Part shown: piece by piece, positions 1-12,200 of the stretch
How positions within the stretch are numbered: position 1 is the first letter of the stretch
How the letters are laid out: each line of letters begins with the position of its first letter
NCBI RefSeq assembly: GCF_037975245.1
Contig: NC_092573.1
Span: forward strand, 988,001-1,052,000
Origin: Apostichopus japonicus
Lineage: Eukaryota; Echinodermata; Holothuroidea; Aspidochirotida; Stichopodidae
Length of the DNA: 64,000 nucleotides
Direction: 5' to 3'
Made by a program: the position numbers and the translations under genes
The notes under the pieces: generated by a model
Database searches by the model: none
The model's input: the letters and a program-made list of their open reading frames with translations, nothing else
Told to the model about the DNA's origin: nothing

Positions 1-2892
1 AAACGGATGATAACAAGTCCACAAAAAAAAGGGGGGCTAGCAGCTTTATATTACGAATACAATTGATAAAAGTACAGCAAAATTACGCAATCAAATGCCA
101 GTGAATAAAATCTTGGATATATAAGTTATTGTACACAAAGTTTAAGTACTGTAGCATAACTTGCTATTTACCAATTATCTCACAATTATCTACTATGCCA
201 TTTGATGGCCCATCCCCCCCCTCCCCCCCTTCCATCTATACACACACCAAAAACAAAACTAGAATCAGAAAGCTACTCTCTTTGTGTCCTTTTCAGTTCC
301 AGTAACATTTTAATTTGTAGGATAAAACTGGCACTGGACAAAAGAACATGTAAGTACTATTTTGCAGAATACAAGAAATACCATTGACCAATCAGTAATA
401 CAGTGAAATTGTTATTAATCCGTTAGAATAAGAAAACAACATGGTCATGGTTATTCATTGGTAGTAAGTACTATTTTGAATACAAATACAATAAAGAATA
501 CCACTGAACAATTACAAACATGCTAAATTATAGGAATATCATGACAGAAATGCTGTCATATTTATTCATGAGGAGTATAAAATGATTATTCATGAGGAGT
601 ATAAAGTACTGGGTGAAGTACTATACACACACAATGCAGGTAGGAATACCATGGACTAAATAGGAATGCGATACGGAAAGTTAATCGTAAAGTTGTTTTT
701 TTTAATCAAATTGCTCATAAATTGGCCATGAATTCATCATCCACTAATTAACTTTAACTTATAAGGCACATGGTAGCAATTAAAACCAGAAAGCCATGAG
801 ACTTTGTGATTCTACGCCAAGTTTTCATAATACTGTTTACAGAAAGTTTTAAAGTTTGAAGGCACATGATAGCAATTTAAAAAAAAATTGAATTACAACA
901 ATATGAAAATAAAAAATAAATGTTTTACATCGGTATGAAGAGTTTATACGAAAATAATACTATCTAATACAAGGGAATAATGAACACATCTGGCATAGAA
1001 AACACAGTTTAATGTGGCAGTTTGCATAGAGACTTGGTGAATACAATATTCTTGAAAGAACAGTAACGTAAATCCAGTGAGCAGTGCAGTGGCGAGTTTT
1101 CATAACTTGCAGCTAAAAATAACAACAAAGTAACACAAGGAAAATAATATCTTGCAGGGCAATAACTGGATCCTACAGGCACTACAACACTTACTTGGAT
1201 CAATTACCTACCAGTTCCTAAATGCATGGCAGCACCTCTGTGCTTGGACCTATCTGCACCTCTGAGGTTGGAACTGCACCTCTGTGCTTGGACCTATCTG
1301 TACCTCTGTGCTTCGACATATCTGCACCTCTGTGCATGGACCTATCAGCACCTCTGTGCTTGGACCTATCTGCACCTCTGAGGTTGGATCTGCACCTCTC
1401 TGCTTGGACCTATCTGTACCTCTGTGCTTCGACATATCAGCACCTCTGTGCATGGACCTATCAGCACCTCTGTGCATGGACCTATCAGCACCTCTGTGCT
1501 TGGACCTATCTGCACCTCTGAGGTTGGATCTGCACCTCTCTGCTTGGACCTATCAGCACCTCTGTGCTTGGACCTATCTGTACCTCTGTGCTTCGACATA
1601 TCTGCACCTCTGTGCATGGACCTATCAGCACCTCTGTGCTTGGACCTATCTGCACCTCTGAGCTATGACCTTTCTGCACCAATACTTCATCCCATATGCA
1701 TCTTAATGATGGCCTTTCGTGCATCTCCATACATGAGCCTGCCGGCACCCCAATACATGGACCTATCTGCACCACAGTACATGGACCTATCTGCACCCCA
1801 GTACATGGACCCATCTGCACCTCTGTATGATCTATTTTGGCCCAAATGCATAATTGTATATGCAGCAGACTATTTTATCTACACACCAAAGCATATACAT
1901 ACTACACTTCAAAGGCCTATCCACACCACGGTGCTTGAAGCAGTATACATCATTGAGGGTATGGTGACATATGACCCTGACAAGCTTGTTTATACCAGCA
2001 AGTTATGGCCCCCAAAAACAAACAAAATGCATGAAGCTATCAGCAATACATATGTAGTTTGCCGGCATGGTGACGTCTGTACACCACTCTGCAGACCTAT
2101 TGAGGTCAAAGGTCAGTATTGAAACTACCAATTACAAAGCTGAACACTGCAACCACCTATGTGATGTGCAATCATGGTCAGAAATATTGAAAAATACTAT
2201 AACAACAAAGAAATAGTAACAAAACTAATAAAAAATATAAAAAAAACATTTTACGATTACTGGTTATAATCCTAATAGATCTAAATCTCCCATCATCTAT
2301 CCCCCTTCCCCTCCCAACCAAAAAAAAAAATGTATGGTAGACTTGAAAATTTACAGAAGATTTTAAATAAGTCTGAATACAAGATGCAATTATCGAATAC
2401 AAATATGAGATAATGTTAACATTGGTCAAGGATTTAAGCATTGAATACCAAAAAAAAAAAAAAAAAATGATGAAGATGAGTAGGAGGAGGAGGAGGAGGA
2501 AGAAGAAGTAAAGAATACAAAATGCACGGTCATGATTTTTAAAGTGTTGCGTTAAATTTACTTTTTAGTTTGAAGATATGTTAATGGACTAGAAGAAAGT
2601 GACTGAATAGATCCCTCCAAGGACACTTGAAAGCTTTCTACAAAAGGTCAGAGTAAAATATTGAACCCATGGAAGCATCTGGTAAAATAGATTATTACTT
2701 CAAACTATTTGAAAGACTTACTTCTTGGAAGGATGTATGACCCCATATGCAGCCCACATTGAATCTTTCGATGACTTCCAAAGAGAGGAGCATCTGGTTA
2801 TTGTTCAAATATCTTTCTCTTGAAAACGATTTTCAAGGTGGAAATCTTCATTCAATGTGTGTCCTATACAACAATCTTTGGCTGGCAAGATG
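1..2892. other. PCSK5-like 3'UTR/downstream sequence
   Basis: No coding region supported. It holds poly-A and poly-C tracts, a 24-bp minisatellite (separate entry), a GGA-rich microsatellite near 2483-2508 and loose repeats of a 'gtactattttgaatacaa' type at about 350-660. The only AATAAA on the minus strand that I noticed downstream of the stop is at 561-566, so the 3' end is not resolved. Confidence 0.5.
1228..1830. repeat. 24-bp minisatellite, about 25 copies
   Basis: The unit, of the form 'cacctctgtgcttggacc' plus 'tatctg', recurs head to tail, with variants grouped in a longer-order pattern; the last copies near 1745-1830 are more diverged. Because 24 is a multiple of three, every frame stays open over long stretches and gives artificial ORFs on both strands. 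Confidence 0.9.
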
Positions 2893-3227
2893 CTAATAGC
2901 CATCGTCTTCTTCGTCATCTGTCATCTCCCCGTAGACGTCCTCCTCGTCTGAGAAGTAATCTTTCGCCCCATTGTCATCGGCTTCCTCCTCTTCCTCTGT
3001 CGTGGTCAGCTTCACAAACTGGCTTCCCGTATCGTAGTAGGTCGGTAACCGTGAGTAGCTGTCTCGCCAGCATAACTGGCGGTTAGATCTAGCTTGTAGC
3101 AATCCAAATATCACCAAGAAACACACAACGACCATCATGCAGGCGAACACCAGAGGTCCCGGATGGAATGGGGGATCGAACAGAAGATCCCGTCGGTGTT
3201 GGGGGACCAGGAATCCCAGGCAACTGC
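2893..3227 (-). CDS. PCSK5: PCSK5-like exon 31: transmembrane helix and acidic tail
   Basis: Residues 1762-1871 and a TAG stop. Hydrophobic [19 protein letters not shown] at about 1786-1804 is followed by a basic stop-transfer flank (RSNRQ). The 65-residue tail has a YSRL (YxxPhi) motif, a Glu run and acidic clusters with potential CK2 sites ([15 protein letters not shown]). In PC5/6B and furin such signals direct TGN/endosome sorting. Confidence 0.94.
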
Positions 3228-6200
3228 CTGCAGAGGTAAACATAACAAAATATGTATAATAAGTAGAAGTTTAACAAACTACGTATGATATATAGAAGGT
3301 ATAACAAAATACGTATGATATATAGAAGGTATAATAAAAAATATATATACGGTACCAGAACAAGGGAGGGTCACATTAATATTTACGATGCAGGGATCGG
3401 GTGTGATGTGGTAAGAGTGTTGACAGAGGGATCATGTGGGGGAGGGTGTGATGAGGGAGGGGGCAAGGTGTGACTCACTCGTCCACAAAATCAGTGCTTA
3501 ACATTCAGCATACATAGATACCTAGATCACATGAAAAGAAGTTATCCTGAGACGAAGTGAGGTCACTAAGTTGGGTTTCTTAACTTATAAAGCTTGTAAC
3601 ATGAGAAACAAAACATGTAAAACTTGGAAGAATATCAAATACACTGCAATGTTAATTTATTCAAAGTTAATAATCCAACCCACTTTACAAATACTGTATA
3701 CACAGGTCAAAGACACTGTGTATCTAATTAAAGATCCTCTGAAGCCAAAAATATTACATTTGAGTTCCTAATGTTTTCCAAGCTCTCTTTCAGTCTGTAA
3801 CCTCCACTGACATTCTCTCTCAGCTGTTTTGTTTTCTGGAATAAGTTCCTCTCCACTGTCCATTTACCCTTTATTTGCCTGTTTTGCACTCTTACGCTTA
3901 GTAACTTTCACTTCATATGTCAACAATTTTACTGTCATTCACAACTTTGTACTGTCCTGTTTGTTGGTAAAAAAATCAATTTCATTTCTCTATTTGGTTG
4001 GTACATATGCAATGACTCTCTGTGATATCACTCGCAACTGTTCATCAAAGCAAGTTGATTTGAAGAAAGTTCCGCTGCTGGCATGTGCTGGAACTTTAAG
4101 CAACTTTTGGGGTCTGGTTAGCAAGTGCCAGCAATTTTACCAGACCTGCCTCAGTACTTTGCAAATTATCGTAACGACTGATCAAACTTTATAGACAGCC
4201 TACAAAATTTGCTTTTCAAAAATGAATGTGACTGCCTTCCATTCTGTTAGTTTTTCTGACCAGTGTTTCATCATAATCTTTCTCATCTCTGAAACGATGG
4301 GAATTCCCCTGAAATGAACAGCACGTTGATGGCGTTTTACTTTACTATGCTATCAAAAACCTAGCCGACATAGGACTCAAAAATATAGGTTTAATAACGT
4401 GAAGATTGACCGACCCATATGCATACTTACTTTTAGCCTCGTTACATGTACAGCAGTCCCCTGGTGAGGGCTTCTCATTGTCTTCACAACATTTGGTACA
4501 ATTAGCATGGTTGACATCAATCCGTTGCAGTACTTTGCTGACAGGACAGGAGATGCACTTGTCAGATTCACCACCGAAACACTCTTCACATTTACTATCG
4601 CATTCTAGGCACGGCTACATGGGAAAGAACGGTTACCATAGTAATAAATCTGCTGGGTGTGTTCCTAATAACAACCTCCCCCTCCCCTATCTAAGTGTCA
4701 AAACCTGGGGTGGGGTTGGGGTGGAGGTGATTCAAACACAAATCTAGGGGAAAAATGATTAACTTTAAGGTCTCAGCACTTGTTTGCCAAATTTAAACGT
4801 CCACCTTTCCAGCTAAATACACTCAAAGTTCAGTGAAAATGACACCGTTCTATGCAAATTTTCATTTCAATATTCATGTTTTTACTGAGTTATCTGTCGT
4901 TAACAAGTTTGAGCTGAATAAAATTCACCAGATTTTTTATCAAGTCCGTAGATTCGACGAACTTCAATCAAAATTTTGCAAGCCCAACCCAACAGATCAT
5001 GCCCCAATCAGATCTCTCTGTTTTATTTACGACCGTTAGGCCTATGACAACTTTCACTTTCGTGGTTAGCCTGTCTTAGGTCCCTTCTCTTGAAAAGTAT
5101 CTTTCTCTCAGTGTTAACGAATGTAGCTTGCGAAATTATGTCATTTTCTTCCACTGCAATAAATAAACGTGTGTATTCAGACGTTTCCTCAGTGGAATTG
5201 TAAAAAGGTGGACGATACGAGTATAGGACTGCGATTAGGCCACATGTCTAGACTATTTTGTTTACATTTGTGTAATGAACATGCTGACACGGGGGTGGCA
5301 GTGACTTTACGGGCAACAGAAAATAAATTTCTTTCTTTTGATTGCGACAGCTTTTCTCCATTAAACCCACCTGGTCAGAGTGCATTTAGAATAAGAAACA
5401 TTGAATCTACTTCGGAAGTTTGTCTACCGAAATTCATCGGCAAACAGGTCTTGAGACATTAACAAAACCTCTTACAAAGCAAGATGGTACTGCTGTCTAC
5501 ACAAAACATGATGAATTATTCTACCATCCACTATTCCATGAACAAATACATCTACATGTTTCGGTATTGCATTTTTCAAAGACGGACGAAAGAAGGAAGT
5601 TCAGCATATGAGTTTTCCTCTCCACGCATCACGTGCAATCATCCTACGTCATTTAACTTACGTCGTCGGTGGAGGAGGCATTAAAGTAATACCCCACCGC
5701 ACACTGACTGAAGCAGATTCCATCGTCCAATACGTAGCCGGGGAAACATTCCGTGCACTCAAACAGGGTGCTACCTGCAAATATGAACACATCATCAGAT
5801 AATGTTACCATCCACTCAGCAGCAGTCTATTATAAATACATATTATCTGTCAAAACTTACACAAACTGATCGCAGTTACACAAACTGATCGCAGTTACAC
5901 AAACTGATCGCAGTTAGGGGGCCCCAGCAGGATCTTCTTGGATAACCCAAAATGCTAAACATTGGGGCGATGCAATTTTTGAGAATCAGAAATCCTATAA
6001 TTAAGTTCTTGCTACACTCAATAGTTACTTAACTAAGAAAAGTAATAATAAGTCACTATAACATCTCATTGATTTCTGCTTTACTTCCCTTATTATTTAA
6101 TAAAACACTTTGATCTTTTGTCCATGTCAGATGGCCCTGTGCTGAACCAAACAAATAACAGAGACTTTGGTGACTATGCTGAAGATCCTACCCTTGTGAT

Positions 6201-9200
6201 GGGACCATATTGATCCCCAACTGAATGACACATGAACTTTGACCTTAAATTCAGGAATAATCTGTACATCATCATGTTTACCATTGGTGACTTTGCTAGA
6301 GCCTCTATTCACTCACACAGATTAATCACTCAAGCAGATAATTAAACACCCTAGTTGAGGGAGATCAACATCTCAATTTGTAGAACGGAGAATATATCTC
6401 CACAGTCAATGCATATTCATAAGCTAGGACTTACCATCGCAACTTGAACACTGTTGATGACAGGGTTCACACACCATTTGATCCTTGTAATAGTGGTCAG
6501 GACATTTTGTCTTACATTCGTTCAGGTATAAAACTTGTGTTTCATCAACACAGGAGGTACAAGTGTTACCAACTGTGCACGTACGACAATCTGGTTTACA
6601 TGATTGACAAATGTTCTTCTCAGTTGGATAATATCTACATAGAAAAATAAAATATATATTAACAACACAAACATATTCACTGACTGTATTCACTGACAAA
6701 GTTTGTCAAAAGAAAGGGAAGGGAAGGGAAGGGAAGGGAAGGGAAGGGAAGGGAAGGGAAGGGAAGGGAAGGGAAGGGAAGGGAAGGGAAGGGAAGGGAA
6801 GGGAAGGGAAGGGAAGGGAAGGGAAGGGAAGGGAAGGGAAGGGAAGGGAAGGGAAGGGAAGGGAAGGGAAGGGAAGGGAAGGGAAGGGAAGGGAAGGGAA
6901 GGGAAGGGAAGGGAAGGGAAGGGAAGGGAAGGGAAGGGAAGGGAAGGGAAGGGAAGGGAAGGGAAGGGAAGGGAAGGGAAGGGAAGGGAAGGGAAGGGAA
7001 GGGAAGGGAAGGGAAGGGAAGGGAAGGGAAGGGAAGGGAAGGGAAGGGAAGGGAAGGGAAGGGAAGGGAAGGGAAGGGAAGGGAAGGGAAGGGAAGGGAA
7101 GGGAAGGGAAGGGAAGGGAAGGGAAGGGAAGGGAAGGGAAGGGAAGGGAAGGGAAGGGAAGGGAAGGGAAGGGAAGGGAAGGGAAGGGAAGGGAAGGGAA
7201 GGGAAGGGAAGGGAAGGGAAGGGAAGGGAAGGGAAGGGAAGGGAAGGGAAGGGAAGGGACAAACATGCAGGATAAAGACAAACAGTTGTGAAAGGAAAGA
7301 TAAAAATGTACTGTTAAGCACTCTTTAAAGTGTGTGTTTATTTACACGGCAAGTACCGTATATATAAATCCATTTAGAGATATCCTAGCAGTATCCTAAA
7401 CTAGGAATGTTACTCTACCCACCAGATCAAACTAGTGACAACCCACCCTGAATATGTTAAACCAGGTCCAACCTGACCTGAACCAGGTTAAACCAGTTCC
7501 AACCTAGCACATGACAATGACAGAAAAGACATGAGCAAAATAAGTTGAAGAGAGACAGTTAAAACAAGATGCAAGATTCCTTTCTTATTTGAAACTGTTC
7601 AGAAGGAACTGTCAGGGAGTTATGTGGCTATTTTGAAATTTGAGGGCAAAAGGTTGTGGGGGGGGGGGGTGGGGCATGGAGAGGGTTATTGGTGGAGTGA
7701 AAGAAGATTATAGACAAACCCATCGTCACAGTGATGCACACAAGTGTGGTTCTGTCGGTAAAGATCTGCTTTACACGTCGAGCAGGATTCATTATCTTGC
7801 TCAAAGCAAGTTTCACAGTTCGGATGACAAGGTTTGCACTCAAAGCCATCTCGTGAACCCTTTGGATGAAAGTGGTATGTTCCATTGGGACAGATAGCCA
7901 CGCATTCATTTTCTGGATAAAAAAAATGAAGAATGTTATCTGCAATGACATGGTCAACTTTGAGAACACCAATGTGACAACCTAATTGCTTAAGTCTGAA
8001 CAAAAAAAAGGGAGATGAAATGATTCTGCCTTCTGCCTTTACAATGAATTTTTAAGGATGAATGTTCAATATAAAGTTGGGGTATTATTTTAAGACTGCT
8101 TAGTTTGAGAACATTGTAGTAATAACCACTAACCACTGAGATATTTGCCATCTCCGCAACCGTCGCAGTCACTGGACCTAGGTCCACGGCAACGTGAACA
8201 ATTCTCGTCGCAAGGATTACAGCCGTCCGTGTCCGAGAGATACTGGCCAGGAGGGCATCCTGTCACACACGTACCACTAGCACTATCACCATTGCCACCC
8301 TTCTCTAACCCATCTTCACAAGTCAAGCAGTCATGAGGAGATAGTCCATCACAAGTAAGACAACTGGGATGACAAGCTAATGATAAGGAAAGGTCAAAAA
8401 CACTTCATTCAAAGTATTTCCTCTCTGCATCTTAAGAAAAGGAGATTGCATCATCTCCAAAATAAATAACCTGAGCCATGAGAATTATTGCATTGTGAGT
8501 GGTGCAATGTAAATCTCATAATGTTAAATTGAAAGTCATTTTAAATTTTTTAAATTTCTCAAAGGATAAATATTGTCCAAGGGAAGTAATCTCACTGGCA
8601 CTGTATTTTCATAATTATTGAGTTTTTTCAACCAGTGTTTGATGGAGGAAAAAATTCTCGAAGTCTGTGGTAGACTCAGTATTGGTTACACACCTCTGGC
8701 CTAACCTGTCTACTGCTGATGGTAGTAGACAGGTTAGGCTGCTGTCTACTGCTGAAAGTACTGCAGAAAGAAGCAGAATAAATTTCACAGCCGATGAAGG
8801 CTTTATATGTTGCTTTATACTAGCCAAAGTAAATAACCGTATCGGTTACACTTTTCAAATTCGGACTTCTTTTTAATTCATCTAGTATCCCTGCAAGCAC
8901 CAGGTTGGACTGTGTGACTGTGCAATAAGTGTAGGCTATGCCAGTACGTCTGCTTAACCAAGGGTAGGGGAGCTTGGTACATGTACCTTGTAAGTTATTT
9001 GCAATCAAGTATTAATCTTCTCTGTAACTTATCAAACTCAGGCCAACTATCTTTTACTAATGTTGCTGGACTCTTCACAATGCCAGAGCAGTGCCGGGAG
9101 TTTGGCGGTAGAACCACGAAACTGAGCAAAGTCAAATTATAAAACGGAAACGTTTATCGACAGAATTGTAAAAAGGTACGGAGTATTTCCGTTATGTCTT

Positions 9201-12200
9201 ATTTAAACTTCCTTTATATGTTGTTGGGAGAATGTCCATCATTGAAAATAATTGAAATAAGGGGGGGGGGGGCAGTGCAAGAAGATAAGCTTTGTTTTCA
9301 TTTCATAAGTAAAGGGCAGTTGTATTTAACTGGACAAGTCCAAAGACTGGTAAAAGCCTTCACAGATTCCTCATAACAACAGTTCCTCACTTATCCAAAG
9401 AATATTTGAACCACAACCAACACAGTTACATCATTTTGATAATACTAGGAGGTATATCATCAAGCAATGAAGCACATATGAGCATTCTGGTTTATGTTAC
9501 CTACCATCCATCCATACAAAAAAATGAACAATTTACATATTATGCAATAAAAATGATATGTATATATGTATATATATATATAGTTATATATATATATATG
9601 TATATATATGTATATCCAAATACTGCCAAGGGGAAGGCGTCTTCTATGAATATTGAAATATGATGACATAGAGAACAAGGTTGAAAGACAGGACAACCCG
9701 TTGCATAAATATGTAAGCCAAGGATTGAGTGGGGTGGGGGGGGGGGGGTGTAGGGGTACACCCAATATGAATGCCCAATGTTAAGAGATGTAACTGAGAA
9801 CAGATTCTTATGCTTACACAGACACATGCTGGTTTCAACCATCACGAAATAGCCTTCACCGCATTCTATACATCGGCCATCTGCTGTCAGATGATGCGTT
9901 CCTTCTGTACACTTCAAGCAGTCATGATCACCTGGTCCCACACAGTCTTCACATGCATCGTCACATTCGGCGCACTCTAAGTCATCAGTAGTAGGGTTGT
10001 ACCGTCGATAACCACTGTCACATTCTAGCTCAAATTGCACACATTCACCAAAGAACTCTACGTAGTTATCTTCACAGCCATTCTCTGCGAAAGTTGAGAA
10101 AAACCACAAAAAGTTATAAAATCGGATGCAACCAACAAGTTTATTTCAGGTTCACTTCAATCAAGCTTTTTTTTTCACTCTGAATGTCACCTGAGATTCT
10201 AAAACTGATGTTTGCATTGAAGAGAATGCCAGAGGCTTCAATTCAATTCGGGTTTCACTACAACTGTGAATAAATACCTCTGTGTATTACGTTGTACCAA
10301 TCAAACATGCCCCACATCTCGTCACCTGTACATGTCTTATCTGTACATGTGATCATTTATGCACAAACTTCAAGTAACACTCACTGTATTTTACTCAATC
10401 TGTGAACACATACTCTGTGTGTGATATGTGAACACACTCATATTATAGAACTCAATGAACTAAACAACCGTGAACACGTGCTCATATATTAAATGTAACC
10501 ACGACATAAAGTACGCATACGAGTGAACTAAATATACCAAAGCCCTGTACTCACTGCATGAACTAAAACTGAACACTTTAATCATTTCCATATACTGCGA
10601 GTACATGTGCGCATCCACTCACAGTGAGTAACATTAACCTGCAAGTAATGCTTCTGGTGGCACTTACCCTCACAATCACCCCATTCATTACATTTGGTGC
10701 AGTGATCTGGACAATTGCCTGGTACACATCGGTTGCCATCGTTCGTGAAACCACTTCAGGATTAAGAAAAAGAAAAAGGATTTTGTCTCTTGATGTAAAT
10801 TGAAAATGCTGAACAAAGATGGTTTCTCTAGTTAAATTTACATTGGAGAAAATATTGCAACATCTCATAACATTATAAACTATCGACAGATATAAATAGA
10901 AATTTGTACAACTAATGACTAAGAATTCTATTACCTTTACATGTCTGGTCTTTTTTGTCTGCTTACAGGCTACACTATCACTATTCCATTAATCTATGTA
11001 GGCTGCAAATGTTTATCTCGGGCTGACCTATCAATGTGTGTTTGAATTATTACCTCATGGTTCATGCTGGTCTGCAACAGCCAACATAGTCCAGAAATGT
11101 TTTATCTGAGACTGACATAAGTGACTGGCTTCTCTATAGTATAACATATTCTATGATGATGTTTACCTATCTATAGCTGATGTATCAGTGACTAACTGCC
11201 CTGTAGGATTAACTATTCCAAGAATCCATGTAGTCTGCTACAGGCTACTTAGTCTGCTGATGTTTACCTATAGCTGATGTATCAGTGACTAACTGCCCTG
11301 TAGGATTAACTATTCCAAGAATCCATGTAGTCTGCTACAGGCTGCCTAGTCTGCTGATGTTTACCTATAGCTGATGTATCAGTGACTAACTGCCCTGTAG
11401 GATTAACTATTCTAAGAATCCATGTAGTCTGCTACAGGCTGCCTAGTCTGCTGATGTTTACCTTTAGCTGATGTATCAGTGATTAACTGCCCTGTAGGAT
11501 TAACTATTCTAAGAATCCATGTAGTCTGCTACAGGCTGCCTAGTCTGCTGATGTTTACCTATAGCTGATGTATCAGTGACTAACTGCCCTGTAGGATTAA
11601 CTATTCTAAGAATCCATGTAGTCTGCTACAGGCTGCCTAGTCTGCTGATGTTTACCTATAGCTGATGTATCAGTGACTAACTGCCCTGTAGGATTAACTA
11701 TTCCAAGAATCCATGTAGTCTGCTACAGGCTACCTAGTCTGCTGATGTTTACCTATAGCTGATGTATCAGTGATTAACTGCCCTGTAGGATTAACTATTC
11801 TAAGAATTAATATAGTCTGCTACAGGCTGCCTAGTCTGCTAATGTTTACCTATAGCTGATGTATCAGTGACTAACTGCCCTGTAGGATTAACTATTCTAA
11901 GAATTAATATAGTCTGCTACAGGCTGCCTAGTCTGCTGACGTTTACCTATAGCTGATGTATCAGTGACTAACTGCCCTGTAGGATTAACTATTCTAAGAA
12001 TTAATATAGTCTGCTACAGGCTACCTAGTCTGCTGATGTTTACCTATAGCTGATGTATCAGTGATTAACTGCCCTGTAGGATTAACTATTCTAAGAATCC
12101 ATGTAGTCTGCTACAGGCTGCCTAGTCTGCTGATGTTTACCTATAGCTGATGTATCAGTGATTAACTGCCCTGTAGGATTAACTATTCCAAGAATCCATG

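Noticed and set aside
1222-2122. Set of ORFs up to 232 codons
   Set aside because: Products of the 24-bp minisatellite, which keeps all frames open; nothing recognisable beyond the repeat.
3829-4194. 121-codon plus-strand ORF
   Set aside because: AT-rich hydrophobic composition, antisense in an intron, no domain or splice support.
6677-7321. Four long overlapping ORFs of about 190-214 codons on both strands
   Set aside because: Pure translation of the GGGAA repeat (PFPSL or GREGK periodicity); no codon signal and no splice context.
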